Both the position numbers and the translations under genes were made by a program. A model generated the notes under the pieces. The model was not told the origin of the DNA. It searched no databases and saw only the letters and a program-made list of their open reading frames with translations. Positions 34,117 to 44,111 of a DNA stretch of 64,000 bases are shown in pieces. The stretch spans positions 434,001-498,000 of the forward strand of contig NZ_RWIT01000001.1 in the NCBI RefSeq assembly GCF_003944715.1, in the 5' to 3' direction. Each line of letters starts with the position of its first letter. The first letter of the stretch is position 1. This DNA is from Hymenobacter rigui (GTDB taxonomy: Bacteria > Bacteroidota > Bacteroidia > Cytophagales > Hymenobacteraceae).

Positions 34117-36867
34117 TTAAGGCAGATTCAGCTCCACGCCCGCAAACGCCAGCCGGCCTATCTGCGGGCCGCCGATTACCTGCACGTTGCGGGCATCAAA
34201 GGCATTGGACACGCCCGCCTGCAGTACCGCGTGCAGCTTGGGTAGCTGGTAGCGGACGGAGGCGTCGGTGCTGCTGAAGCTGGCCACGTAGCCGGCCGCA
34301 AAGGGCATTTCCTGGTAATGGCCCTGGGCCCAGCGGTAGTTGAGCAGGTAACCAAACCGGCTTATCGTACCCGAAACTCCCGCGTTGAACTTGTGGCGGG
34401 GCGTGTTGAAATACGTAGCTACCCCGGCCGGTACTTCGCTCCTGTTCAGGTCATTGAAGGAGTAATTGACCGTGGGCACCACTGTCCGCCAGCCGGTGTA
34501 GGTGAGGGCCGCCGTGACGCCCTGCGTGTGCAGCTGCTGCCGGCTGTTGAAATAAGTGAACAGGATACGCGTGGGCTGGGTCCGGTTGGAGTAGGTGGGC
34601 CAGCCTGCCGCAATCTGCGGCAGGGTAGGGAGGCTGCCATCCACGTTGCCCAGGATAACCTGTGTGGCTATAAAATTGCGGTACTCACTGCGGAAGTAGC
34701 TGGCATCCAGATACAGGTTGGGCAGCACCAGCCCCCGGTACCCTACTTCCCAGGTAGTAGCCCGCTCCAGATCCAGCGGGGCCAGCGTAGTCCGGAAGCT
34801 GCTGAGGTCGGGCGTAGTGCCGAATGCCTGGCCTTGGTCGTTGGTGGCGCGGTAGCCCTGGTAGCCGTTGCGCACGTTGCCCAGGAATATGGCGTAGCCC
34901 AGATCCTCGTACACGTACTGCTCCAGCTGCGAGGGGGCGCGGTACGCCTGCCCGTAGCTGGCCCGGAAGTTATGGCGCTGATCGGGACCTACGGAGTACA
35001 CCGCCGCCGCCCGCGGTGAGAGGGCCGTGGTGAAGTTGCGGAACTCATCGACCCGGGCCGCCGCCGACAGCTTCAGCCGGTCGTGCAGCAGTGTCTGGAT
35101 AACCTGCCCGTAGGCCCCGTACTCGTAATTGGTAATGGATCGGCCGGTGGTATCGGCAAACAGCTGTCCGCCCGAGCCCAGCCGGTAATGCCGGTACGCG
35201 GCCCCGGCCGTCAGCACCGTCCCGAAGTCAGACACCGGCAAACTGTACTGGGCGCTAAGGTCAGTGAGTTGGGAGCCGAAGCGTTGGCGGGCACCCCGGC
35301 CGGGCTTATCGTCGTTGATAATCTGCCGGTGCAGGCTGGCAAAGCGCGGGTTAGCCGGCGTCAGTCGGGTCGCATCCGCAGCTTGTTGGGCCGCTTGTCG
35401 GGCAGCCTCTACGCTGGTGCCGGCCTGCCGCTGACGGGTATACTCGGTGTTATAAGTGGCGAAATACGTTTGCGCGAACGAACGGCCGCTTCCATCGTTG
35501 TCAGGGGCTTCCTGCAACAGGTTGCCCAGCTGGTTGAGCTCATATGAGCGGTTGGCCGCGTCGTGGGTAGTGTAGAGGCGCACGAAGCCCCGGCTGCTCT
35601 TCAGCTCGGCGCGGTACTGCTGGGCCTGCAAGTCCTTCACCCGGAAGCGGCTCAGGTTCTGGTAGGTGGCCGTGGCCTGGGCCAGACGGGCTTCGGCCGT
35701 AAGCTTCAGGTTGGGCCGCAGCAGGTAGGCAGCCGTACCCTGCAGCCGGTAGGCACTGGTATGGTCGTCGCCGGCTACCAGCTCCCGCTCCGAGAAACCG
35801 GGCGTGTACACCGTCTGGCCGTACAGCTCGGGGTTGATGCCCACCGGTAGCACCGGGTTGGGGGCGGGCGTAAACTGCACCCCGTAGTTGCCATAGGAGT
35901 TGATAGGGTCGTAGCCCAGCGGCGAGCCGGCCGGATTAACGGAAGTAGCGGCAGCGGCGTAGTTGGTGGCCAGCCAGTCGCGGGCCCGCAGGGCACTGCC
36001 GGTCACTTTTACCGCCAACCGCTCATTGATTTTGTGGGCGTAGCGCACCTGCGCATCCAGCAGGTCGCGCTGGCCGCCGCGCAGCCGTACGCCCAGCCCC
36101 GGCGACACAAACGCGTCGCGGGAGTTGAACAGGATAACTCCGCTCAGGGCGTTGGCCCCATAGAGTGCCGAGGCCGGCCCGTGGATAATCTCCACGCTTT
36201 CAATGTCCAGCTCGGGCAAACCCAGCAGGTTGCCGGGGCTCAGCCCCAAGGAAGGCAGCTGGGTGTCCTGGTAATCGGTAAGCTGCACCACCCGCTCCGA
36301 TTTGGCCGTGTTGAAGCCCCGCGTACTCAGGCTGGTGAACAGCATGGACGCCGAGCTGATATCCAGCCCTTTCAGCCGGGCCAGACTGGTCAGCAGCTCG
36401 GGCGTGGCCTGCCGCTCCAGGTCGGTGCGGCTCACCTTATCCACCGTCACGGGGCTGAGCTGAATGTTTTCCTCAATCCGCGAAGCCGACATGACCACCT
36501 GGCTTACCTGCTCAGTGCTATAGGGCAACACTACCCGAAGCGGGGCAGCAGCATCCGTTACGGCTACCTCCTGCGTGACGTGGCCTACGTAGGCCACCAC
36601 CAGCGTAAACGGCAGCGGCCGGGCGTCACGAGCCAGTACAAACTCGCCGTTGGCATTGGTACTGGTGCCGATAAAGGTGCCTTTTACAAAAATCGTAGCC
36701 CCGGGAAGAGGTTGTCCCTCTTCAGTAAGAACCACCCCGCTGATCATCTGGTTAGGAGTGGGCGTCTGACGCTTCAGTAGTGGGCGACGGGTCGCGGCCG
36801 GAACGCCATCGGGGGGCGGAGCCGCCAGCAGAACGCCGGCAGCCAACAGGAGAGCAGAGGGAAGCAT
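34117..36867 (-). CDS. TonB-dependent receptor with CarboxypepD-regulatory N-terminus
   Basis: A 916-residue outer-membrane receptor. After the signal peptide (MLPSALLLAAGVLLAAPPPD) comes a CarboxypepD_reg-like domain (about 42-125, ISGVVLTEEGQPLPGATIFV). The plug follows (about 130-250), with SVEIIHGPASALYGANALSG as the characteristic end. The rest is beta-barrel, ending LAFAGVELNLP. A TonB box cannot be named for certain; EQVSQVVMSASR before the plug is the likeliest place. No SusD gene is beside it, so it is a lone receptor rather than a polysaccharide locus. The substrate is unknown. Confidence 0.92.
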   Translation of the reverse strand: MLPSALLLAAGVLLAAPPPDGVPAATRRPLLKRQTPTPNQMISGVVLTEEGQPLPGATIFVKGTFIGTSTNANGEFVLARDARPLPFTLVVAYVGHVTQEVAVTDAAAPLRVVLPYSTEQVSQVVMSASRIEENIQLSPVTVDKVSRTDLERQATPELLTSLARLKGLDISSASMLFTSLSTRGFNTAKSERVVQLTDYQDTQLPSLGLSPGNLLGLPELDIESVEIIHGPASALYGANALSGVILFNSRDAFVSPGLGVRLRGGQRDLLDAQVRYAHKINERLAVKVTGSALRARDWLATNYAAAATSVNPAGSPLGYDPINSYGNYGVQFTPAPNPVLPVGINPELYGQTVYTPGFSERELVAGDDHTSAYRLQGTAAYLLRPNLKLTAEARLAQATATYQNLSRFRVKDLQAQQYRAELKSSRGFVRLYTTHDAANRSYELNQLGNLLQEAPDNDGSGRSFAQTYFATYNTEYTRQRQAGTSVEAARQAAQQAADATRLTPANPRFASLHRQIINDDKPGRGARQRFGSQLTDLSAQYSLPVSDFGTVLTAGAAYRHYRLGSGGQLFADTTGRSITNYEYGAYGQVIQTLLHDRLKLSAAARVDEFRNFTTALSPRAAAVYSVGPDQRHNFRASYGQAYRAPSQLEQYVYEDLGYAIFLGNVRNGYQGYRATNDQGQAFGTTPDLSSFRTTLAPLDLERATTWEVGYRGLVLPNLYLDASYFRSEYRNFIATQVILGNVDGSLPTLPQIAAGWPTYSNRTQPTRILFTYFNSRQQLHTQGVTAALTYTGWRTVVPTVNYSFNDLNRSEVPAGVATYFNTPRHKFNAGVSGTISRFGYLLNYRWAQGHYQEMPFAAGYVASFSSTDASVRYQLPKLHAVLQAGVSNAFDARNVQVIGGPQIGRLAFAGVELNLP

Positions 36868-37516
36868 AGGTGGTAATCGGCAGGCAAAAAAGCAGGGCGG
36901 GAATAAGTCGGTATACTGTAGGATTATCCGGTGTTAGCGGGGTTGGCCGGGTAGCATAACAAGTTGACGATATCCTGACGAAAGTGCAATTTTATTCTAT
37001 CAATTCGGTGGTTATATAGGTTAATCCATATTCTGACACGGTGAGAAGCGGCCCTTCACTTTAGTATATGTTTTTTAATATTTCAATTCGCGGCTATTGA
37101 CAACGGATTCCCCACGATGTTGCAGCTCAGCAGTAAACCGAGCAGCATGGAGCGTGTACGGCAAGCAACGCGTTACCAGACTATGAGAAGAGCAAGCAGT
37201 TTCACTGCGTTCTGCATGACGTTTTTTGGGCTTGTTTTCTGCCCAGGTAAGGCATTCTGCAAGTTTGCTCACCTTTCTCACCATACCCCCGACGGAAATG
37301 CCGCAGTCGATTTTATGGGCGAAGTGCGTTGCTAATCAAAAATCTGGGCAACTTTGCCGGTCTGTGCCCCACGTCCGGGCCCGGCGCGTAATAACCACTG
37401 GCCTTGGCGGGTGTTGTTAGCTGCCGGGGCCGTAGCTTGGGTCGATGATAAGGCAACAGGCACTCCCCGCCATACCCTTGGCATAACCAGAAAGACCACT
37501 TAATCCCCACTTACTC
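36868..37516. other. Long intergenic stretch between receptor gene and icd
   Basis: About 650 bases without a convincing gene. The left part is AT-rich and includes the receptor promoter region. Around 37201-37231 there is GTTCTGCATGACGTT, which equals one outer arm of the dispersed hairpins A and C, but its partner arm is missing. A possible icd promoter is at 37329-37356. Short open frames here overlap each other and look like noise. Confidence 0.5.
37329..37356 (+). promoter_or_regulatory. Candidate promoter of icd
   Basis: TTG at 37329-37331 and CAACTTTG at 37349-37356 (one mismatch to TAnnTTTG), 17 bases apart. About 160 bases upstream of the icd start. Weak. Confidence 0.3.
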
Positions 37517-38749
37517 ATGACCAAAATCAAAGTAGCAAACCCGGTAGTTGAGCTGGATGGCGACGAAATGACGCGCATCATCTGGAAGTTCATCAAGGAC
37601 AAGCTGATTACGCCCTACCTGGAGCTCGATATTAAATACTACGACCTGGGCATTGAGTACCGCGACCAGACCAACGACCAGGTGACCATCGACGCGGCCA
37701 ATGCCATTAAGCAGTACGGCGTGGGCATCAAGTGCGCCACCATCACCCCCGACGAGGAGCGCGTGAAGGAGTTCAACCTGAAGCAGATGTGGAAGTCGCC
37801 GAACGGCACCATTCGTAACATCCTGGACGGTACCGTGTTCCGTGAGCCGATTGTGATGCAGAACGTGCCCCGCCTGGTGCCCAACTGGACGGCTCCCATC
37901 TGCATCGGCCGCCACGCCTTCGGCGACCAGTACCGTGCCACCGACTTCGTGACCAAAGGCAAAGGCAAGCTCACCATTACCTTCCAGCCCGAAGACGGCG
38001 GCGAGGCCCAGTCGTTTGAGGTGTACAACTTCAAAGGCGACGGCGTGGCCCTGGCCATGTACAACACCGACGAAAGCATCCGTGGCTTCGCCCATGCCTG
38101 CTTCAACCAGGCCTTGAGCAAAGGCTGGCCGCTGTACCTGAGCACCAAGAACACCATCCTGAAAAAGTACGATGGCCGCTTCAAGGACATCTTCCAGGAG
38201 ATTTACGAGCAGGACTACCTGGCCAAGTTCCAGGCCGCCGGCATCACCTACGAGCACCGTCTGATTGACGACATGGTGGCCTCGGCCCTGAAATGGAACG
38301 GCAACTTCGTGTGGGCCTGCAAAAACTACGACGGTGACGTGCAGTCCGACACCGTGGCCCAGGGCTTCGGTTCGCTCGGCCTGATGACCTCTACACTGGT
38401 TACGCCCGACGGCGGTACGATGGAAGCCGAAGCTGCCCACGGCACCGTAACGCGCCACTACCGTGACCATCAGAAAGGCAAGCCCACGAGCACCAACCCC
38501 ATTGCCAGCATCTTCGCCTGGACGCGGGGCCTGGAGTTCCGCGGCAAGCTGGATGGCAACCAGGAGCTGATTGACTTCTGCCACGCCCTGGAGCAGGTGT
38601 GCATTGAAACCGTGGAAAGCGGCAAAATGACCAAGGATCTGGCCGTTTGCATCCACGGCAACAAAGTAGAGCACGGCAAAGACTACCTCTACACCGAGGA
38701 GTTCCTGGCCGCCCTAGACGAGAACCTGAAGAAGAAGCTGGCTAAGTAA
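37517..38749 (+). CDS. icd: NADP-dependent isocitrate dehydrogenase (eukaryotic-type, homodimeric)
   Basis: Oxidises isocitrate to 2-oxoglutarate in the TCA cycle. The 410-residue sequence starts [20 protein letters not shown] and carries [40 protein letters not shown] and a metal/substrate segment [20 protein letters not shown]. These are typical of the subfamily shared with mitochondrial and cytosolic eukaryotic NADP-IDH (IDH1/2), not of E. coli Icd. The cofactor loop with [19 protein letters not shown] fits NADP. Widespread in Bacteroidota, so no recent transfer is needed. Confidence 0.95.
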   Translation: MTKIKVANPVVELDGDEMTRIIWKFIKDKLITPYLELDIKYYDLGIEYRDQTNDQVTIDAANAIKQYGVGIKCATITPDEERVKEFNLKQMWKSPNGTIRNILDGTVFREPIVMQNVPRLVPNWTAPICIGRHAFGDQYRATDFVTKGKGKLTITFQPEDGGEAQSFEVYNFKGDGVALAMYNTDESIRGFAHACFNQALSKGWPLYLSTKNTILKKYDGRFKDIFQEIYEQDYLAKFQAAGITYEHRLIDDMVASALKWNGNFVWACKNYDGDVQSDTVAQGFGSLGLMTSTLVTPDGGTMEAEAAHGTVTRHYRDHQKGKPTSTNPIASIFAWTRGLEFRGKLDGNQELIDFCHALEQVCIETVESGKMTKDLAVCIHGNKVEHGKDYLYTEEFLAALDENLKKKLAK

Positions 38750-38770
38750 GCTGCTGGTACTTCACTTGAT

Positions 38771-38807
38771 AAAAAAGCTCTTCCGGGTATCCGGAGGAGC
38801 TTTTTTA
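38771..38807 (+). terminator. Terminator of icd
   Basis: AAGCTCTTCCGG and near complement with a GTAT loop, followed by TTTTTT. Confidence 0.85.
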
Positions 38808-38913
38808 TGGTAGTGAAGGCTCAGGGTCAGTGGAAATACACTTACTAAACCTGGCATACCCTAGTGAGTGTTGCTACGACAGGTTTGGCATGTATTGGCC
38901 TTCAAGTGCGCTG

Positions 38914-40059
38914 CTACTTAATACTGAAAGTAGCGGGTACCACGTAGAATACGCGGGCTGGTTTGCCGTTATGCCTGCCAGGAATGTAGCCGGGAAGCAT
39001 TTGAACAACTCTACGTGCCTCTGTATCAAGGTCAGGAGAAGCTGATTTAATGGTTTGAATATTCTCAATAGTGCCAGCTTCTGATACTTCAAAATAAGTC
39101 AATACGGTGCCTTGAGTTTGGCTTCGCAACGCTGTAGCCGGGTAACGGAGGCGTTGAGCCATGTAGTGTCCTTCGATGGCATCACCCTTGAAAACGGGCA
39201 TCTCGTCAACATACGCCAGCGGTGTCGCCACCGAATCAGTCGGCCCGAAATACACGGGGAGCGTTAGAGGGAAAGGTATCTTCTGGCCATTCTTGCGGGC
39301 AGGTATCCAAGTAGGCATGGCGTTGATGTGGCTGGCCGCCGCCAATAGTAGCGCCGCCGGCGCTGCGGGCACTTTGGGGTTTTGATGGGAGCGGCGCCGT
39401 TCCACCGGCTCGGCTGGTTGCACTGCCATAGCTTGTGTCACTTGTCCCAGGGTGTCCACCACAAACGAAACAAATACTATTTGAGGCAAAGCAGGAGTGC
39501 CTGAGGGGAGCGTGGAAGAATAATCTGCCGGCCAGGGGTGGTTAGAAAGGTAAGTGCGAAGCGCTTCCGGGCCGCCTGGAAAAAGCAAAGGGCTGGAAGC
39601 CGGAGTAACTGAAGTATTCGGTGCGGCCCGGGCAGCCAGTATTTCCTTCACGTTTGAAGGAATTCTGAACGTAATAGGCACCGTGTAGGCCACAGGCACT
39701 GGCTTGCCGAGCTGCCGACCCGGTGAGAAGGCTGGGAGCTTCTGCACTGCCTCCACCGCAGCGGCATCCAGCACAGGAATTGTTGTGTTGCTGACGTGTA
39801 CATCTTGCACATTGCCGGTAACGCCTACCACGAACTGCACAAATATGCGTCCTTCCAAGTGCTGCTGCAGTGCTTCGGTGGGGTAATATATTGTTTCACC
39901 CAAGGTGCGAAGCAAGGCTTCCTGCCCACCCGGGAAAACGGGCATCTGCTCTACATAGGTATAGACTGGCGTGGTAGTAGCTGAGGGAGAGGTGGTTTGA
40001 GCAGATGCAACCGTAGTACCACATATAGCCGCCAACAGCAGCCAACAAAAACGATACAT
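38914..40059 (-). CDS. Secreted protein with three TonB C-terminal-like repeats
   Basis: Start ATG 40059 opens a signal peptide (MYRFCWLLLAAICGTTVASA); 381 residues. Three TonB_C-like units are seen. The first (about 45-145) has VEQMPVFPGGQEALLRTL then GRIFVQFVVGVTGNVQDVHV and LPAFSPGRQLGKPVPVAYTV. A middle, more diverged one has VSFVVDTLGQVTQAM and TWIPARKNGQKIPFPLTLPVYF. The last (about 270-381) has VDEMPVFKGDAIEGHYMAQR then TVLTYFEVSEAGTIENI and LPGYIPGRHNGKPARVFYVV. There is no proline-rich spacer and no membrane anchor apart from the cleavable signal, so it is not a classical energy-transducing TonB. Role unknown. Confidence 0.82.
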   Translation of the reverse strand: MYRFCWLLLAAICGTTVASAQTTSPSATTTPVYTYVEQMPVFPGGQEALLRTLGETIYYPTEALQQHLEGRIFVQFVVGVTGNVQDVHVSNTTIPVLDAAAVEAVQKLPAFSPGRQLGKPVPVAYTVPITFRIPSNVKEILAARAAPNTSVTPASSPLLFPGGPEALRTYLSNHPWPADYSSTLPSGTPALPQIVFVSFVVDTLGQVTQAMAVQPAEPVERRRSHQNPKVPAAPAALLLAAASHINAMPTWIPARKNGQKIPFPLTLPVYFGPTDSVATPLAYVDEMPVFKGDAIEGHYMAQRLRYPATALRSQTQGTVLTYFEVSEAGTIENIQTIKSASPDLDTEARRVVQMLPGYIPGRHNGKPARVFYVVPATFSIK

Positions 40060-40120
40060 TATGGAATAAAAGTGAAGTGATAAGACCAGCAAATATGCGC
40101 GAATCTGAGGATATGGCCAC

Positions 40121-40152
40121 AAAAAAGCCCCAAAGCAAACACTTTGAGGCTT
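40121..40152 (-). terminator. Terminator of asd
   Basis: On the minus strand AGCCTCAAAG pairs with CTTTGGGGCT (one mismatch), followed by TTTTTT. It separates asd from the TonB-C repeat gene. Confidence 0.8.
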
Positions 40153-40172
40153 CTTTGTGGATCACGGAACAG

Positions 40173-41171
40173 TTACGACTGCAATAAGCCCATTTTCAGC
40201 ATGGCTTCGGCAATCTGCACGGCGTTGGTGGCGGCACCTTTGCGCAGGTTGTCAGCCACTACCCACAGGTTGAGGGTGCGGGGCTGAGTTTCGTCGCGGC
40301 GGAGGCGGCCTACCAGCACGGCGTCGCGGCCGTGAGCGTCCTTGGGCATGGGGTACACGTTATTTTTTACGTCGTCTACCAGCTCTACGCCTTCCGTCTG
40401 ACGCAGCAATGCGCGCACTTCGTCAAGGTCAAATTCCTCGGCAAACTCTACGTTTACGGCTTCGGAGTGGCCGCCCATTACGGGAATGCGCACGGTGGTA
40501 GCCGTTACCCGAATCTGGTCGTCGCCGAAGATTTTCTTCGTCTCGTTCACCATCTTCATTTCTTCCTTGGTGTAGCCGTTGTCCTCGAACACGTCGATGT
40601 GGGGCAGCACGTTCAGGTCGATGCGGTGGGGGTAGGCGGGGTTGGTGGGCTCTTGGCCGGCGCGCTCTTCCAGCAGCTGGTCCACGGCCTTTTTGCCGGT
40701 GCCGGTTACGCTCTGGTAGGTGCTCACCACAATGCGCTGAGCCTTGTAGCGCTTGTGCAGCTCGTTAAGGGCCACCACCATCTGAATGGTGGAGCAGTTG
40801 GGGTTGGCAATGATTTTATCGGCGGCGGTTAGCTCCCGGGCGTTGATTTCGGGCACTACCAGCTTCTTGGTGGGGTCCATGCGCCAGGCCGAGGAGTTGT
40901 CGATGACCACGGTACCCACTTCGGCAAAGCGCGGGGCCTCCTGCTTGCTGATGGAGCCACCGGCCGAGAAGATGGCTACGGCGGGCCGGGCCGCAATGGC
41001 GTCGTCCATGCTCACCACCTTATATTTCTTGCCCTGAAATTCGATTTCCTGGCCCACCGATTTGGCGGAGGCCACGGGCAGCAGTTCGGTTACGGGAAAC
41101 TGGCGCTCGGCCAGCACTTTCAGCATCTCGGTGCCCACCAGGCCGGTGGCACCTACTACGGCTACTTTCAT
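40173..41171 (-). CDS. asd: Aspartate-semialdehyde dehydrogenase
   Basis: Reduces aspartyl phosphate to aspartate semialdehyde, feeding lysine/diaminopimelate, threonine and methionine. It supplies the substrate of Hom, encoded 20 kb away. The 332-residue enzyme has the NADP loop VAVVGATGLVGTEMLKVLA, the catalytic Cys in IIANPNCSTIQMV, VVSTYQSVTGTGKKAVDQLL, and the catalytic His in VRIPVMGGHSEAVNVEF. Monocistronic with a TACCTTTA box at 41195-41202 (minus) and its own terminator. Confidence 0.96.
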   Translation of the reverse strand: MKVAVVGATGLVGTEMLKVLAERQFPVTELLPVASAKSVGQEIEFQGKKYKVVSMDDAIAARPAVAIFSAGGSISKQEAPRFAEVGTVVIDNSSAWRMDPTKKLVVPEINARELTAADKIIANPNCSTIQMVVALNELHKRYKAQRIVVSTYQSVTGTGKKAVDQLLEERAGQEPTNPAYPHRIDLNVLPHIDVFEDNGYTKEEMKMVNETKKIFGDDQIRVTATTVRIPVMGGHSEAVNVEFAEEFDLDEVRALLRQTEGVELVDDVKNNVYPMPKDAHGRDAVLVGRLRRDETQPRTLNLWVVADNLRKGAATNAVQIAEAMLKMGLLQS

Positions 41172-41194
41172 GGAGTTGCGAGGTTAAGAAGCCG

Positions 41195-41202
41195 TAAAGG
41201 TA
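41195..41202 (-). promoter_or_regulatory. Near-consensus -7 box of asd
   Basis: TACCTTTA on the minus strand, one base off TAnnTTTG, 24 bases before the start codon. Confidence 0.4.
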
Positions 41203-41296
41203 CGGTGGCGCGGGCATTGATTTCTGGGTATATTTCAGACGATAAGGAGGGGTAGGATCAGCGTATTAGGTCCTCGCTCCGATAAACGTATTCGAT

Positions 41297-43909
41297 GTGA
41301 AAAAACTACTGCTACCCTTCGTGGCGCTGCTTTTCGCGCGTACCGCTACGGCTCAGCTTACCGATACTTTCGCCGACGGCAACTTTACCCAAAATCCCGC
41401 CTGGACCGGCGACGCGGCTTCTTTTCAGGTAAACGCCGCTTTGCAGCTGCAAACCAACGGCCCCGCTACCACCGGCACCGAGCTGCAGTTGGTAACGCCC
41501 TGCACGGCTACCATCGGTACCACCTGGGAGTTCTGGGCCAACCTGAAGCTGACCACCAGCAGCGGCAACTACGCCGACGTGTGGCTCATGGCCGACCAGC
41601 CCGACCTGAAAGCCACCGGCACCAAAGGCTACTTTGTGCGCCTGGGTGGCACCCCCGATGAGATAGCTCTGTTCCGCAAGGATGCCACGGGCAGCCCGGT
41701 ATACGTCATCAACGGGCAGGACGCCACGCTCAGCTCCACGAACAACAACCTGGTGCGGGTACGCGTGACGCGCAGCACGGCCGGCCTCTGGACGCTGGAG
41801 CGGGATTTGACCGGTAACACCACCTACGTGAGTGAGGGCAGTGCAACGGATGCTACGCACCAGCGCAGCGCGTATTTCGGGGTGTACTGCACGTATTCCT
41901 CCACCAACAGCCGGGCGTTCTACTTCGATGATTTCCGGGTGACGGACGCCACCGCGCCGCTGCTGCTACAAGCCGGCGCGTCGTCTGCCCGTCAGCTAGA
42001 CCTTACGTTTAACGAGGCCGTAGCCGCCGCGCAGCCGGGGGCCAGCTACCGGCTGAGCACTGGCAGCCCGGCCGTAACGGCCGCCGCGCGCGACGTGCAG
42101 GACCCTACCGTGGTGCATCTCACCCTGGTCGCCGATTTACCGTTGGGTAGCCTCACGGTGGAGGCCCGCAAGGTGGCCGATGCGTTTGGTAATGTGGCAG
42201 CCGGGCCGCTTACGGCTACTTTTCAGAACAACGGCTTTGCGGTGCCGCCCACGTTCAACCAGCTGCTCATTACCGAAATACTAGCCGATGAAACGCCGGT
42301 GGTAGGGCTGCCCGCGTCGGAGTTCATCGAAATTCACAACCCTTCGGCAACGGCGGTAGTGGATTTGGCCGGCGTGCGCCTGCTGAAACCGGGCAGCACC
42401 AGCAACCCGGCGGTATTTCCGGCCGGGGCAGTGCTGCTGCCCGGCGGGTACGCCGTGGTATGCGGCAGCACCCGCCCGGCGCTGTTTGCCGCCTATGGCA
42501 AAGTATTCGGCCTGACCAATTTTCCCAGCCTCAGCAATGCCGCCGACCAATTGGTGCTACGCGGTAAAGATGGCCGCACGCTGTTTGAAGTCAGCTACTC
42601 CGACACGTGGTACCGGGACGCCCGCAAAAAAGACGGGGGCTGGACGCTGGAAATGCTGGATACCGCCAACCCATGCGCCGGGGCCGATAACTGGAAAGCC
42701 AGCGAAGATGCCAGCGGCGGCACGCCCGGCCGCGCCAACTCCGTGCGCACCCCCAACCCCGACCGTACTGCGCCTGCCCTGCTTCGGGCCCTGGCGCTAA
42801 GCCCCACCACCGTGCGGCTCTATTTCGGTGAGAAGCTGGACAGCCTGGCCGCGGCTAACGTGGCGCTGTACACCATCAGCCCAACCGCCGGTATTCTGCG
42901 TGCCGCGCCTGTGGGACCTGATTTTCGGTTGGTCGATTTGACGCTGGCCGCCCCGCTCACCGCCAATCAGCCACTGACGGTAACTACGCAGCGGGCCGTG
43001 GATTGCGCCGGCAACGCCAGCGGCCCTGCTACCTCCGCCACGTTTGCCCTGCCGGTATCCGTTGTGGCGGGCGACGTGGTTATCAATGAAATCCTGTTCA
43101 ACCCGCGCACCGGGGGCGTCGATTTTGTGGAAGTCGTGAACCGCTCCGGCAAGTTTCTGGACCTGCAGGGCTGGCAGTTGGGCAATCAGCGGCCCGATAA
43201 CTCGGTAGATGCGGAGCCCATCAGCAGCGGGCCGGTACTGCTACCGCCCGGTGGCCTGCTGGCCTTCACCACCCATCCCGATATTGTGCAGCAGCAGTAC
43301 CCGAACAGCACCGATGTGGCGCACTTACTGCAACTGCCGGCTTTGCCCACTTTCCCCGACGATGCGGGCACGGTTGTGCTCTTTGACAGCCGGGGGCAAG
43401 TGCTGGATAAATACGCCTACGCCGCCACGCAACACCTGAAGCTGCTGGATAATGCGGAAGGCGTTTCCCTGGAGCGAATTCGGGCTGCCGGGCCTAGCGA
43501 GGTCGGCAACTTCCACTCGGCGGCGGGCAGCGTGGGCTACGCCACGCCCGGCCGCCCCAACTCCCAGCAGCAGCCCGATGTGAATGGTACCGGCGTACTC
43601 ACGCTGGAGCCGGAAATCTTCACCCCCGACGATGACGGCCAGCAGGATTTCACCACCCTGGCCTACCAACTCGACCAGCCCGGCTACGCGGGCTCCGTCA
43701 CCATTTACGATGCCCAGGGCCGCCTGGCCCGACGCCTCGTGCGCAACGAAACCCTGGCTACCCAGGGCACCTGGCAGTGGGACGGCCTCACCGACCGGGG
43801 CCAGAAAGCCAGCGTGGGCTACTACATTCTGCACGTGGAGCTGTTGCGCCCCAGCAACGGCCAGAAACGGGAGTATCGCAAAACGGTGGTAGTAGGAGCG
43901 CGGCAATAA
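41297..43909 (+). CDS. Exported lamin-tail-domain protein with FlgD-like C-terminus
   Basis: Starts with GTG at 41297, giving the signal peptide MKKLLLPFVALLFARTATA; an ATG two bases earlier is out of frame. Its 870 residues divide as follows: an N-terminal concanavalin-like beta domain (about 20-215), and an Ig-like SbsA-type unit (about 220-310). Then come a first lamin-tail domain (LLITEILADETPVVGLPASE, about 320-470), another Ig-like unit, a second lamin-tail domain (VVINEILFNPRTGGVDFVEV, about 595-755) and a FlgD-like Ig module (FTPDDDGQQDFTTLAYQLDQ to the end). The C-terminus resembles T9SS-linked CHU_C/FlgD tails. Surface or extracellular role unknown; often linked to secreted nucleases or adhesins, but no catalytic domain is seen here. 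Confidence 0.82.
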   Translation: MKKLLLPFVALLFARTATAQLTDTFADGNFTQNPAWTGDAASFQVNAALQLQTNGPATTGTELQLVTPCTATIGTTWEFWANLKLTTSSGNYADVWLMADQPDLKATGTKGYFVRLGGTPDEIALFRKDATGSPVYVINGQDATLSSTNNNLVRVRVTRSTAGLWTLERDLTGNTTYVSEGSATDATHQRSAYFGVYCTYSSTNSRAFYFDDFRVTDATAPLLLQAGASSARQLDLTFNEAVAAAQPGASYRLSTGSPAVTAAARDVQDPTVVHLTLVADLPLGSLTVEARKVADAFGNVAAGPLTATFQNNGFAVPPTFNQLLITEILADETPVVGLPASEFIEIHNPSATAVVDLAGVRLLKPGSTSNPAVFPAGAVLLPGGYAVVCGSTRPALFAAYGKVFGLTNFPSLSNAADQLVLRGKDGRTLFEVSYSDTWYRDARKKDGGWTLEMLDTANPCAGADNWKASEDASGGTPGRANSVRTPNPDRTAPALLRALALSPTTVRLYFGEKLDSLAAANVALYTISPTAGILRAAPVGPDFRLVDLTLAAPLTANQPLTVTTQRAVDCAGNASGPATSATFALPVSVVAGDVVINEILFNPRTGGVDFVEVVNRSGKFLDLQGWQLGNQRPDNSVDAEPISSGPVLLPPGGLLAFTTHPDIVQQQYPNSTDVAHLLQLPALPTFPDDAGTVVLFDSRGQVLDKYAYAATQHLKLLDNAEGVSLERIRAAGPSEVGNFHSAAGSVGYATPGRPNSQQQPDVNGTGVLTLEPEIFTPDDDGQQDFTTLAYQLDQPGYAGSVTIYDAQGRLARRLVRNETLATQGTWQWDGLTDRGQKASVGYYILHVELLRPSNGQKREYRKTVVVGARQ

Positions 43910-43915
43910 GAAGCC

Positions 43916-44068
43916 GTCATTGCGAGCAGAGCGAAGCAATCCTTCCTTTCTCTGCTCCAAGCCCTGAAAAGCAGAAAGCCCCCGTTTACTGTGCAAGCAG
44001 GGGCTTTTGAATAGGTCGCAGGTCTGTGCCCTGAAAAGGACGGATTGCTTCGCTTCGCTCGCAATGAC
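43916..44068. repeat. Dispersed hairpin repeat, copy D, with terminator in its loop
   Basis: Outer arms 43916-43942 and 44042-44068 (27 bases, two adjacent mismatches), GTCATTGCGAGC and AGCGAAGCAATCC. The 99-base loop holds a stem AAGCCCC...GGGGCTT followed by TTGA (about 43976-44009), a weak terminator. A divergent member of the A-C family. Confidence 0.75.
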
Positions 44069-44111
44069 ACTCTCGGTTAAACCCAAGCCTCGTTCCTGCG
44101 TCCAACCGGAT

